Below, one piece after another: positions 46,084 to 56,451 of a stretch of DNA of 64,000 nucleotides; the stretch's first letter is position 1; the number at the start of each line of letters is the position of its first letter. Location: NCBI GenBank assembly GCA_963971285.1, contig OZ020255.1, positions 8,824,931 through 8,888,930 on the forward strand. Direction: 5' to 3'. The notes below the pieces were generated by a model. It was not told the origin of the DNA. It made no database searches and was given only the letters and a program-made list of their open reading frames with translations. The stretch comes from Astropecten irregularis. Its lineage: Eukaryota > Echinodermata > Asteroidea > Paxillosida > Astropectinidae. The position numbers were made by a program, and so were the translations under genes.

Positions 46084-46310
46084 GGGGCCAATTTTACGGC
46101 GCTGCTTAGCACAAAAATCTGCTAAGCATGACATTTCTGTCTTAAAAAGAGCAGTGTGTGTTAAGTATCACTTGTGATTGTTCTTTGGCTGACATTGTTC
46201 ACTGACCATGAATATCAAATGGAATTTTTAACGGTGGTTTGTATTTATTTGGCAAGACATTTTTGTGCAAAGCAAATTTTTGTGCTTAGCAGCGCCATGA
46301 AATTGGCACC
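46084..46310. mobile_element. GGGGCCAATTTCATA element (CWG-target group)
   Basis: Starts GGGGCCAATTTTACGGCGCT, ends CATGAAATTGGCAC, CTG on both sides. The interior matches the 37.4-kb copy with a short deletion. Confidence 0.8.
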
Positions 46311-46439
46311 TGCAGTCTTCTCCCAATTTTGTTGTTAATGCAGATTTAAAATATCTGTGATTCATTTTGTACACTAATGCGCCGTGAGCGTCGAAAGACG
46401 GAATGTGCGCTTTATAAGTATCCACCATTATTATTATTA

Positions 46440-47600
46440 TGAATATGAAGGGGGCTCCACAGCAGCGACCAAGGACACCAATGCAGTGACCAGGGGCACT
46501 GAAGTGTAACATTTTGTCCAAGGGAATGGAAAGGGGTCATGCAAGGCCACAGTGGCAATGACTGGGCAATCAAAGTTTTGGTTGACCATAGCACTGACCA
46601 TGGGCATCACAGAGGCAATGGCCAAGGGAAATTTGTGGGTTTGGCGGCACCAAGGCCAGGAGCACCACAGGGCAGAGGCACCAAGGAAATGGGCCAAGGG
46701 CACCACAGTACAGGGGCACCACAGGGCAAGGGCACCCAGGCAATGGCCCAAAGGCACCACAGTACAGGGGCACCACAGGGCAAGGGCACCCAGCAATGGC
46801 CCAAAGGCACCATAGGGCAGGGGCAACACAGGGCAAGGGCACCCAGGCAATGGCCCAAAGGCACCACAGTACAGGGGCACCACAGGGCAAGGGCACCCAG
46901 CAATGGCCCAAAGGCACCATAGGGCAGGGGCAACACAGGGCAAGGGCACCCAGGCAATGGCCCAAAGGCACCACAGTACAGGGGCACCACAGGGCAAGGG
47001 CACCCAGCAATGGCCCAAAGGCACCATAGGGCAGGGGCAACACAGGGCAAGGGCACCTAGGCAATGGCCCAAAGGCACCACAGTACAGGGGCACCACAGG
47101 GCAAGGGCACCCAGGCAATGGCCCAAAGGCACCATAGGGCAGGGGCACAACAGGGCAAGGGCACCCAGCAATGGCCCAAAGGCACCATAGGGCAGGGGCA
47201 ACACAGGGCAAGGGCACCCAGGCAATGGCCCAAAGGCACCACAGTACAGGGGCACCACAGGGCAAGGGCACCCAGGCAATGGCCCAAAGGCACCACAGTA
47301 CAGGGGCACCACAGGGCAAGGGCACCCAGGCAATGGCCCAAAGGCACCATAGGGCAGGGGCACAACAGGGCAAGGGCACCCAGCAATGGCCCAAAGGTAC
47401 CATAGGGCAGGGACACCAAGGCAATGGCCCATGGCCAGCACCATATGACAGGGGCACCAAGGTGATGGCAAGGGCACCCAGGCAATAGCCAAGAGCACCA
47501 CAGGGCATGGACACCATAGGGCAGGGCACCAAGCCAATGGTCCAAGGGCACCATAGAGCAGGGGCACCAAGGCAACAACCAGCGCTACAAGAAAATGACC
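46440..47600. repeat. Minisatellite with ~107-bp higher-order unit
   Basis: Core 46690-47400: two ~53-bp halves alternate, GGCACCACAGTACAGGGGCA... and GGCACCATAGGGCAGGGGCA..., each followed by AGGGCAAGGGCACCCAG(G)CAATGGCCCA. The margins fall back to the shorter word CAATGACCAGGGGCAC. Long frames on both strands (up to ~425 codons on -) are repeat artefacts. Confidence 0.9.
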
Positions 47601-47840
47601 AGGGCCCTTTTCCAAACCTTGGCTCCGGCTCAGGCTCCGGCTCCAGCTCCATTTCTTGAGTCAATTTTAAAATAACGGGTATCAAAATAGAAAATTTTGG
47701 CTGTGGTTCGGAAGTAGATTCTCTGGTTTGAAAGGGAAAACGGAGCTTCAGCTTCAATGGAAACCCACAACCTCTATTTTCAGCATATGGATGACGGAGC
47801 CGGAGCCGGAGCCGGAGCCGAGGTTTGGAAAAGGGCCCTG
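47601..47840. mobile_element. GGCTCC-ended element, uninterrupted copy
   Basis: AGGGCCCTTTTCCAAACCTT plus repeated GGCTCC units at the left, and repeated GGAGCC plus GAGGTTTGGAAAAGGGCCCT at the right. It abuts the minisatellite ending at 47600. Confidence 0.75.
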
Positions 47841-48634
47841 GTCCCAACTACATTTACATGTACAGTACTTACTACATGCTGTGCACACAAGTACCTCTAT
47901 TACATTTCACTGTACACGTATGTACATTAAAAATGTTTTATGGATACAGTCATTTTTTATTATCACACGTACTAGTACTATTTAAAAGTACTAAGTACCA
48001 GTACCTATACCTAGTGTACTTTTTTTTTATTCCTTCATGATACAGCAGATTTAAGCCTTTACTATAAATAATTCATAAATTACAAACAAAACAAAGTGTC
48101 AAAATGTCACATTCAAAGAGGGGAAAATTACTGGTACAGGAAATGAGCTTGCATGATGTTAATGGATTTTTATTGGTAACATTTCATGCAATGTACAATC
48201 ATGGTCCATGGCCCAGATCGTGACAGCTTCACATTCACTGTATACATTACACATATTTTTGTCTACTAATATTCATTCATGTGTCCTTTATTCATGTGCA
48301 ACACCCTGACGCTCATTTTTAATGAATGGCCACCGTAGACAGGCGATCAACTTTTGGCCACAAGTGTGTCTTAATCCATTCCCATGGTAACCGACACTGC
48401 GGCCTAGGTTGTCGACAGACAGACAGACACAGGAAAGAACCAAAAAAGCTGCGGACCAAACAATCCGATATAAGCAATTTCAGTGATGACATTTGCGACA
48501 GGATTTGCAAAAGCCATCTCATGAAACATAATACAGACAGGGGCAAAGAAATGAAAGCCAAATTACTCGTCAAATTATGACATTTTTGTTTGCAAGTTAC
48601 AAGTAATGTAGTAGAAACCATTTTATATCTGTTT
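47841..48634. other. No gene seen
   Basis: AT-rich unique sequence. A 100-codon - frame at 48319-48621 lacks family likeness. Confidence 0.5.
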
Positions 48635-49012
48635 TATGTACATGTATAATACATGCTTGGTAAAAGTCAAAGAACAGCACTCACACTTTGTCTGATCCAG
48701 CATGTACAGTACATAATATAATAAACATATGTGATAATTTGAGCTCAATCGGACATATATGAGTCACAAGAAAAAAGTGAAAACCCGACTCAATTTTTCT
48801 TTTAAAACATAAAGTATGGTTTTAATCTTATCCCAAGTTTCTGTTTTTGGTCTTTGTTTGACTAATTTCTGGATAAATACGCCATATCTGGCGGAAATAT
48901 TGTAACGGTATGACAACGTTTCTACCAGCACTATCTTCATCATATCCTGAAAGTTCTACGTAAATCTGTGAACATTTCTGTTTGGGTATGTTACCAATCC
49001 TGTACTGTACCT
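48635..49012. mobile_element. TTAA-family element, inverted copy
   Basis: Reverse orientation: GAGTCACAAGAAAAAAG, GATCTTATCCC-like, CTGGATAAATACGCCATATC, then GGTATGTTACCAATCC and TGTACTGTACCT before TTAA (49013-49016). The left end near 48635 carries the family's GGTAAAAGTCA block, but the terminal TTAA is lost. Confidence 0.7.
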
Positions 49013-49016
49013 TTAA

Positions 49017-49964
49017 TTAAGGTTGGACTTTAATAAATTTATGAAAAACAACTTCAACAAAAAGACCCTGCAGATATGAACAATATTAAAAAAGATATTA
49101 AAAATGTTTGATCCCCATTAAAAAAACAAAGCTGCACGAACATACATGTAGCACACATACATTACATAGAATTTCCTTAGTTCTGCAATAAAAGTTACTG
49201 GTACAGTGTAGTGTTGTGTAGGGATACATGCACAATATTGCAATTCATTTACATGTATTTTATAATCTATTCATCGACTTGTTGCATGTTACAAAACATT
49301 TTCTTGATCCAAACAGGACATCCACTACCACTACCAGCAACTTCTGCACAAATCCGGAGATTGGGAACAAAAGGGGGTACATTTACTGGCATTTTCTAAG
49401 TTATTAATGACCCACACTTTGTATATTGTTATTGTTATTGTAAAAAGGCACTATAGAAATGTAAATGTTATTAAACTCACTCTCTCTGAGTCCCTGGGCA
49501 CATGCAAAGGCAAAGGACAAGGTCTATTGATATTGATGTTCAGCTGACACGCAATTGTGAACGACAGAACGATCGGAGTCTTGCAAAACCGTGTGGAAAG
49601 CTGCGACAAAAGGCCAACTGACTGTTCACACGCTGTACATTATGTATAGTTCTATGATGAAGCTCAAATCTCATCCAGTCATACTGGCTGACATTCAGTA
49701 CAGCATAATCCTTGAATATACAGCAAAAAGGTTCAATGCAAAAGCTTGTCTGGCTAGGTCCGAATTACGTGGATTTATACAGCCGGGAAATCCACAAGTC
49801 TTTAGATGTTTGTCATAGAACACTGTAGAATACTCGTCTAGAAGCCAACGCCAGATATGCGTAGGCCTGCATTGTAAATAAATCAAATGTAGCTTTTGTA
49901 GCCTTGTCACACCAAATTATTATTACTACAAGAATTCTGCGGGTTAAGTAAAGGGTCTGACTAA
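49017..49964. other. No gene seen
   Basis: Unique sequence. Small overlapping frames at 49591-49910 have no recognisable product. Confidence 0.5.
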
Positions 49965-50150
49965 TGTAAAACACTGTTCACACTGCAAGATTTCAACACG
50001 ACGTTGCCCCCGTGGTAAAGCGCTCGACCCCTGTGTTGAAACTAACCCTGCTCGGGAGGTGGGTTGAGAGCGGTTGACCCGCGTTGAAAATTTGAACGTG
50101 TGTTGAGAGGTGGTGGTTTGTATGTCTTGAAGATGCAATTGATGCATCTC
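49965..50150. mobile_element. Inverted relative of the TTTCACACTAC element
   Basis: ACTGTTCACACTGCAAGATT, CCCCGTGGTAAAGCG and GAGAGCGGTTGACCCGCG; shares ordered blocks with 29495-29825 on the opposite strand. Both ends are worn. Confidence 0.5.
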
Positions 50151-50259
50151 AGACTTAATAACAAAAGTGAGGACACTCCGATCTTTACAGGACTTGTTCA
50201 AAGTTGAATGCCTGTTTGAACTTGGAGCGAATCTTGTGCAGAGTGAATGCAGTCTAAAA

Positions 50260-50487
50260 GCCTTTTCACACGACACTAAAAAACTCTCAACCATTGAGAA
50301 ATTCTCTCATGGGTCTGGACCTCGGTCAAAATCTCTCAAGGATTCACCAGGGATGTCGGTCACTCTCAAGCATTGGTGTCCTTTCACATGATTACAGTAC
50401 ACTTAATAATAAGATTTTGCAACCATGAATTTCTCAATGGTTGAGACGAACTTGAGATTTTTTTTAGCGTCGTCGTGTGAAAAGGCC
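50260..50487. mobile_element. GGCCTTTTCACACGA element, second copy
   Basis: AGCCTTTTCACACGACACTA ... TCGTCGTGTGAAAAGGCC, with the interior in the same order as the 12.5-kb copy plus a short AGTACACTTAATAAT insertion. Flanks are T/A-rich (TAAA, TTAA), so the target duplication is not exact. Confidence 0.75.
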
Positions 50488-51022
50488 TTAACACGTTTGA
50501 TCTACCCCGGTATGTGTTGAAATTCAGCAGAGGTTACATAGGGTGTATCACACTTTACAAGAGTACGGACATCACCGAGTGGATCACTAGATTGTACACA
50601 CAGTGCCCAGAGATTGGAACAGCAGCGGACCTCAGCTCAAGCAGAACACACAATAGGATCCCATTATACAATAACCTGCCAACACTGTACAGTATATCAA
50701 ATTTGAACAAGGGGGAAAAACTGAGATACGGACAGTATAATAATCAGTAGGCAACCCAGGGTCCTCCAGCTCTGGCAAGCAAGAAAGTTCAACTTGGGTA
50801 AACAACAACCCCTTGGGGGTTAAGAGTTTGGATGGGTAGTGCTGCTGCAGGGCAAGAAATTAAAATCGGAACGAGTGACCTTTACTTCCAGCAGAGTCCA
50901 CAAAACTGGTTAATAATAGCGCTGGGGAGAAAAAAAGCACCAATGGGGGGGGGGGGCAAAAAAGCACCAGTTTGGGAAGTGGAATCAAAGCATACAAATG
51001 TACACAGGGCTCAAAATACATG

Positions 51023-51633
51023 TATCCACTAGGCCGAGGACCGAGTCTAGTAATTTCAGTGTCAGTAGATAGTTAAAGGGAGCATTTAGCATAACAAGGC
51101 CTCCAAAAAACAATTATTGAGTTTGAGACAGAAAATGGACTCAACTGTTCGTAAACAGTGCAAACAGTCACCATGGGAAATCTTGGTTCATCAGATGCTG
51201 GGTTTTTCAAGCAAATCAAGATTTGTCTTTTCCACAGATCGTTCGTCATAAAGTAAACTATTCTTCATGTTTTATAAGAAAAATCGAGTCGGGTTTTTGC
51301 TATTTTCTCGTGACTCAGATATGTCCGATTGAGCTCAAATTTTCACAGGATAATTATTTCATGTACATGTACAAAGTATGAGTGCAGTCCTGTGACCTTT
51401 ACCAATCATATATTGTACATTTAAGTGTGTAACGCACTAGTCCAGCTGTCTAGTGATTTTATTTTCCTTGTTCAATTGAAATGAGTGAATAAATTGATTA
51501 TTTTTGACACAATATTGCATACTATTACAGTTTGCCTATCTAGATAGATAATTAACGCCACAGGTCTAGTGAAAAAAGTTCAGGTCTAGTAAAATGCTTT
51601 AATTACTAGATCTGCTGTCCAGTGCCCTTTTTA
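51023..51633. repeat. TCTAGTGA-rich repeat, split by a TTAA element
   Basis: Second copy of the 36.3-kb repeat: CACTAGGCCGAGGACCGAGT ... CAGTGTCAGTAGATAG, then the insert 51077-51420, then GTGTGTAACGCACTAGTCC ... GGTCTAGTGAAAAAAGTTC. Deleting the insert and one TTAA restores continuity with the 36.3-kb copy. Confidence 0.7.
51077..51420. mobile_element. TTAA-family element inserted into another repeat
   Basis: TTAA at 51073-51076 and 51421-51424. The left half (CAAGGCCTCC...TTGAGTTTGAGACAGAA...GACTCAACTG) matches the 24.6-kb fragment; the right half (TTTTCTCGTGACTCAGATATGTCCG ... ACCTTTACCAATCATATATTGTAC) matches the 57- and 61-kb copies. The host repeat continues on both sides and lacks this insert at 36.3 kb. 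Confidence 0.8.
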
Positions 51634-52424
51634 GTGAAACGCAAGCCCTGGTAGTACACAGTGTACAGTCTAGTAACTCTAGTTGGCAAATGGTGCATTT
51701 CAATACATTGTACAATTTAGATGTTACAATCACACATGCTCATCTACCAGTATTTTTCAACCCCTTGTAAGTTTACATAAACATAGCTAGCCATTGGGTT
51801 AATACTATTTTTTATGACATGGAGCAAACACCCCTTCTGGCCTACATGTTCATACATGTTCATACATTATAATACATACATGTGTACATTATAAATACTG
51901 TACACTGTACATGATGTACATGTACATGTAGGACAGCATGTACACTGTACAGTGTATTTAGTATGGTGTATTTAGACCAAGAAGTCTTGTGGCTCTACCA
52001 TAAGGGTTAGTGGTTTAACCTTGACATTCCACTCAATGCAGATTTACATGCATAATGTACACAGTACACTCTGACCCTATTCAACACCCAGACTTGTGCA
52101 AAATAAAGTCCCTTGTAAATTGTGCACAGGCTATTACACAAGTTCAGCAAAATTCTGTGGAAAGCATACATATGTACATGTACCAGTATTAGCCATTATT
52201 AGAGAGCCACTGAGAAATGGAAAGTTGTGATGGAGTGAAAGGTTTGACGGTGTGGGTGGGGCTAAGCGTGGGTCCAGCTGAGTTTGTAGTGGCATTCAAA
52301 CCGTGGACTATAATAATAACAAAAGGGACAATGTGGTCCACGGTTGGGAAAAGGTCCAGGATTGGAAAGCATGTACTAAACCAATGGAGCTGCTGCCAAA
52401 AAGTGTAAGTCCAAACAAAAGAGG

Positions 52425-52680
52425 GACAATAGTGAGTCCACCATTGGAGGCATTTGCAGACTTGGGAGGGGTGGGTGGGGCTAGACATGGGTGGGGCTAG
52501 GGTGTGGGTAGGGCTCGTTACTTTTCTTAATATATATTTTCTTAAATTGATGCTAATGTGGTTAGGATTCTAAGGTCATGTAGCCTTCATGTAAGTGACA
52601 TTGTGCGCTCTACTGTATACAATACCATGCATACATATTTTTTACCATCAATCTTACAAAATTATTATTATATATTATTA
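52425..52680. repeat. Direct repeat, copy 1 (GGAACAATAGTGAGTCCACC type)
   Basis: GGACAATAGTGAGTCCACCA, TTGGAGGCATTTGCAGACTT, GGGTGGGGCTAGACATGG and GGGCTCGTTACTTTTCTTAA, then TAAGTGACATTGTGCGC and TTTTTTACCATCAATCTTAC. Repeated 1.4 kb to the right at 53822-54105. Confidence 0.8.
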
Positions 52681-52689
52681 TTATTTCCA

Positions 52690-52836
52690 TTAAACTCATC
52701 GTTACTAACGTCTAACGATCAGTTAGACGTTAGGATGTAAATGAATGATGCATTGCAGCCCCAGGTAGGATACGATGAGTTATACTAAACAGACTCGAGT
52801 TACGATCAATCGTAGGGCTTCATGAAATCGACTTCT
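52690..52836. mobile_element. TAACTCGAGTTACG hairpin element, left end lost
   Basis: Contains CTCATCGTTACTAAC, GATGCATTGCAGCCCC, GACTCGAGTTACGATC and ends CATGAAATCGACTT|CTG. No matching left terminus. Confidence 0.65.
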
Positions 52837-53821
52837 GGCCTAGTGGCTCAATAATATACTTCATACATGTACACGTATTGTACAGTAAATGAAATTTGAA
52901 CCCCGATATATAATACATAAAGAGCGTGTACGTCTTTGACACTTTCTTCCGGTCAAGAAGCTTTCTTGTACACGTAGCAGCTCTGCAAGTGCAACGCACA
53001 AACATTTCCAGAAATCCGAGGTACGATCACAATGGTTTTTAATTAGCCTACACTCTAACATTTAGGAGTACAGTACGTACGTGTAGTGCTACAGCCGTGT
53101 CGCTGCACTTTTTTGTACCACTCAATGAATGAGAGAAACGCGTAATCATAAAGAAAACGTACCATATTGCACTAGTCTACTGTATTGTGTTCCCTTTTGG
53201 CTGCAGGTAAAGTTACTCCTTCAAATATGACCTTGCCTCAAAGAATTCTACAGTTAAAAAAAAAAGGGTTCTTGAATTACTGGGTACTGAATAAAGGATG
53301 CATATTATATACAGTGCGAGTGTAGTTCCTGTTTTGGTGGTTGTTGTTGTTGGGTTTTTTTGTTTTGAAGGTGTCATCGTGACATTTTCAGCTGCCCTTT
53401 GCAAACCACTTCAGTACACTCCCCCGTTACGTGACGCACCGCTAAAACGACAACCTGTAAGCCTCACAATTTACCGTAAACAATTAAAAACCTCCACTGT
53501 TGCTTTTACTAGGGGAAGCTTTGGTTCAAAACTGAAAACGGTTTCGCTCTCAAAGTTCTGATTTCATCAAATAGGAAAAAAAGTTGTGTAATGCTGCAGA
53601 AGTATTAAACAAAACTTACAATGTAGTGCAGCTATACACTGTACGTATTAAATTCATGGCAAGTCCAAAGTAATTGTCTGTAGTAACTACCGGTAACCAC
53701 TTTTCACAGAAAAAAAAGCAGCATTTGGGCTGGGTCATCCTAATTTACTGACAAAAAACTGACGAGCACCGACAATGACTGAAAATAACCATTTATTTAA
53801 TTAATATCGAGGAAACAATAG

Positions 53822-54105
53822 AGGAACAATAGTGAGTCCACCATTGGAGGCATTTGTAGACTTGGGAGGGGGTGGGTGGGGCTGGGTGTGGGTGGGGCTA
53901 GACATGGGTGGGGCTTGGGTGTGGGTAGGGCTCGTTACTTTTCTTAATTGTATTTTTCAATTGATGCACAATTTTTGCACATGTACTAGGATTTTAAGGT
54001 CCCCTACAATTTGTAAGTTAACATGTAAGTGACATTCTGCGCCGTAATGTATACTAATACAACAATATGCATGCATATATTTTTTACCATCCATCTTACA
54101 AAATA
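53822..54105. repeat. Direct repeat, copy 2
   Basis: Same blocks in the same order with about 10% difference and an extra GTGGGGCTGGGTGTGG. The flanks CTGACGAGCACCGACAATGA (53760) and CTGACGAGCGTCGACAGTGA (54148) are also related, so the duplicated block is itself bracketed by a ~75-bp repeat. Confidence 0.75.
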
Positions 54106-55053
54106 CCGCCTGGAGTCGATTATTATCCTATTTACCGACAAATACTGACGAGCGTCGACAGTGACTGAAAATAACCATTAATTTTAATTAATATTGTTAA
54201 AATTAACAGACCTTTCATAAAACTGCCAAGCAATGAAATCACTAACCAGGCCGAAAACAAAGTGTTCTGGGGCAAAAATTATACTTTTCTCACCGGAGTA
54301 TTAACTTGGTCGCCATCATGTTTTTGTCAGTAGGCTAGTTGTCGGTTTTTGACAGTAGTTGTCTGTTTGTCACAGTCATAACATGACTGTTTGGGCTGTC
54401 TACGGAAATTTTCTAACAATGAAAATTAACCAAAGTGTCCCATCATAACCTCCGCATGCAGTGAAGTAAACCAGCAGAAAGTTCAAACACAAATTTGACA
54501 CGAACTGCCCCACAATGCACTGTTAAAATACGTAACATGCACACATCTGGTCTGAAATTCCTGTAACGTAGAAAACAAGAATGGTTGCCAAAATGTCATA
54601 GACTTTGTACTACTACTAGGCATGTCATTGTGAAGTGCCGTACAGTACTGGTAGAGGTAATAGTTGGCATCAAAATAGTCGGCTAAATTAGTAAATAACA
54701 GTAAACGAGACGAATTCCACTAACAGACTTTACAGCAGAAAAAGCATCATATCCTTTAAAAATTTACTTACTGGATTGCAAGTAAAGATGAATTTCAATT
54801 TCAGCTGTGTAAAACTGGAACTTGTGGAAGTTCAAGCATACATTGTTTTTGAAAAGCGAGTTTTGCTGGGCGTTTTTGACATACAATGACACACTTCGAA
54901 TGCAGCGACAGCCATTTTTTGTTTATCTCAAACTCAAAGCACTCTCTGTCGAGCACTAGTTTAGTCCAATAGGATCTGTGCAAAGGGTGTCAAAGAGTAG
55001 TCCAAGTCAAGTGATGTCCGTCAATGTCAGTCAGTGACAGTGGAACTCAGAGT
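54106..55053. other. No gene seen: unique AT-rich DNA
   Basis: Only CTGACGAGC repeats at its left edge. Nothing coding. Confidence 0.5.
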
Positions 55054-55197
55054 AATGGGAGACTTTGGAGAATCGGTCTTAAGTCAACAGTGCAAGCGCA
55101 CGCACACGCAAAACAACGCGCGCATGCTCACAATTGCGCAAGCATGGTTTGCGCGTGCGCTGTTGACTCAAGACCGGTTCTCCAAAAGTCTCCCATT
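55054..55197. mobile_element. CAATGGGAGACTT hairpin element, copy 3
   Basis: AATGGGAGACTTTGGAGAAT ... CCGGTTCTCCAAAAGTCTCC then CATTG. The loop shares GCATGCTCACAATTGCGCAA with copy 2. Confidence 0.8.
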
Positions 55198-55265
55198 GCA
55201 GAATACCCTAAAACTCAAAAACCATGTGCATAAACATAATTATGAGCGGTCAAGAATGACATTGT

Positions 55266-55313
55266 ATTTTAATTATTAATTATTAATTATTAATTATTAA
55301 TTATTAATTATTA
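55266..55313. repeat. (AATTATT)n heptamer microsatellite
   Basis: Six to seven perfect 7-bp units, ending ATTACAGG. Confidence 0.9.
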
Positions 55314-55848
55314 CAGGTTCAATGAGGGAGAGGTGAGTGGCAGGGTATTCTACGATTGAGCCTGGAACTCTTTCCAAAGAATAAACCAACCAAAAACCAA
55401 AGGACAAGGCCAAGCTTGGTTTTGAAACCAAACTCCAATTCCAAATCTGATCTCTGGCATCAATTCAAATGATTAATCAAATGACAATCAATGCAGAACT
55501 AGAATTGGAAAGCAACTTGCCACAATATCATATCATATGCCACCGACTACAAAACAACATCAGCGATAAACAGTAGGCCTACATCATGTACACATTCAGT
55601 GCAGTGGCCATAAAGTTTGTACATGAACAGTAATGTCATATAACGTTACGTAGTACACCGTACGTTGTGCACAATCACCACACACACACAACACATACAA
55701 CATCTGTCTCAACATGTGAAATGGAAAATAACAAAAAAATAAACCACACACAAAACCGCTCCTCCTCCGTCGAAAAAAACACACCAATTCCAAAAGTGTC
55801 TCACGGATTTAAAGACCCAACAAAAAGACGACATACTGTCAGACTTAC

Positions 55849-56120
55849 CTTCGAATGGTGCGGGGTGTTTGCGAGGGTCGTGTGAGAAATGGAGACGAGG
55901 TGGGGACAAAAAAAACTTTCTCCTTTTTTTCACCGACAGTACCTTCGTGATTGAACTCTAAACGCCATCTTGAACCCTGATATTTCGTTTGGCGCTGTGT
56001 CAATTTCCAACGTGTAGTCCGTGAAAACTGACAATAAATCCCAATTCCAGTCGTTTTCTGATATTTTTAGCGACTCGAGTCCGTGTCCAGCAGCTTCCTT
56101 ATAATTATTTCACCAGATTG
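55849..56120 (-). other. Candidate non-coding first exon of a leftward gene
   Basis: On the - strand a perfect donor AAG|GTAAGT lies at 55849/55848. Upstream is 250 bp of unique sequence with AAGATGGCG (near 55965), a motif common at animal transcription starts. That ATG opens only about 12 codons before a stop, so the exon would be mostly 5' UTR with a short upstream frame. The left (downstream) exons were not identified. The start at 56120 is arbitrary. Confidence 0.28.
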
Positions 56121-56265
56121 CTACCCAGAAGATATTCTATCGGCGGTTATTTGTCGTTCCAGCCGATTTTTTACCCCATCTGCGAGTTGCGATGGGAAAA
56201 ACAAACATTTTCCAAGACACGACACCACGTGATCCACTCATCCAATCAAGTAAGTTTCGGGTTCT
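56090..56265. promoter_or_regulatory. Promoter-like patch, possibly bidirectional
   Basis: A non-repetitive stretch contains a CACGTG E-box (56226-56231), an inverted CCAAT box (CCAAT at 56242-56246 on the + strand) and the ATG of the candidate + exon. Immediately to its left, the - strand has an AAGATGGCG start-site-like motif and a perfect splice donor. It is followed on the right by a MEF2-type box CTATTTTTAG (56264-56273). No clear TATA box is present. Confidence 0.3.
56192..56249 (+). CDS. Candidate first coding exon of the integrase-core gene
   Basis: An ATG in good context (GCGATGG) opens 19 codons, MGKTNIFQDTTPRDPLIQS, then one base before a donor AA|GTAAGTTT at 56250. The exon therefore ends in phase 1, which is the phase required by the exon at 62292; the join would create an Asn codon and give IQS-N-HLVRHYF. 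No other upstream exon for that gene was found. The intron would be about 6.0 kb and would contain an inserted element, several minisatellites and the SINE pair. Phase agreement alone has a one-in-three chance of being coincidence, so this is a hypothesis. Confidence 0.33.
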
Positions 56266-56451
56266 ATTTTTAGCTACATGCACTTCCCCTAGGGGCATGG
56301 CAGTTTTGTACGTATCATTATGGACGGCGTACTTAGTGCATGCCCCCCAAAAAACCTTTTCTATAATAAAAACAAAATATTGAACCGTTCCTGTAGAATC
56401 ACAAAAAAGGGCTTCGTGCCAATTATCATCTGTGATGGTGCGTTTCCTTAA

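Noticed and set aside
46437..47847. Open frames up to 425 codons on the - strand and several on +
   Set aside because: Produced by the higher-order minisatellite; three overlapping frames of one strand are open together.
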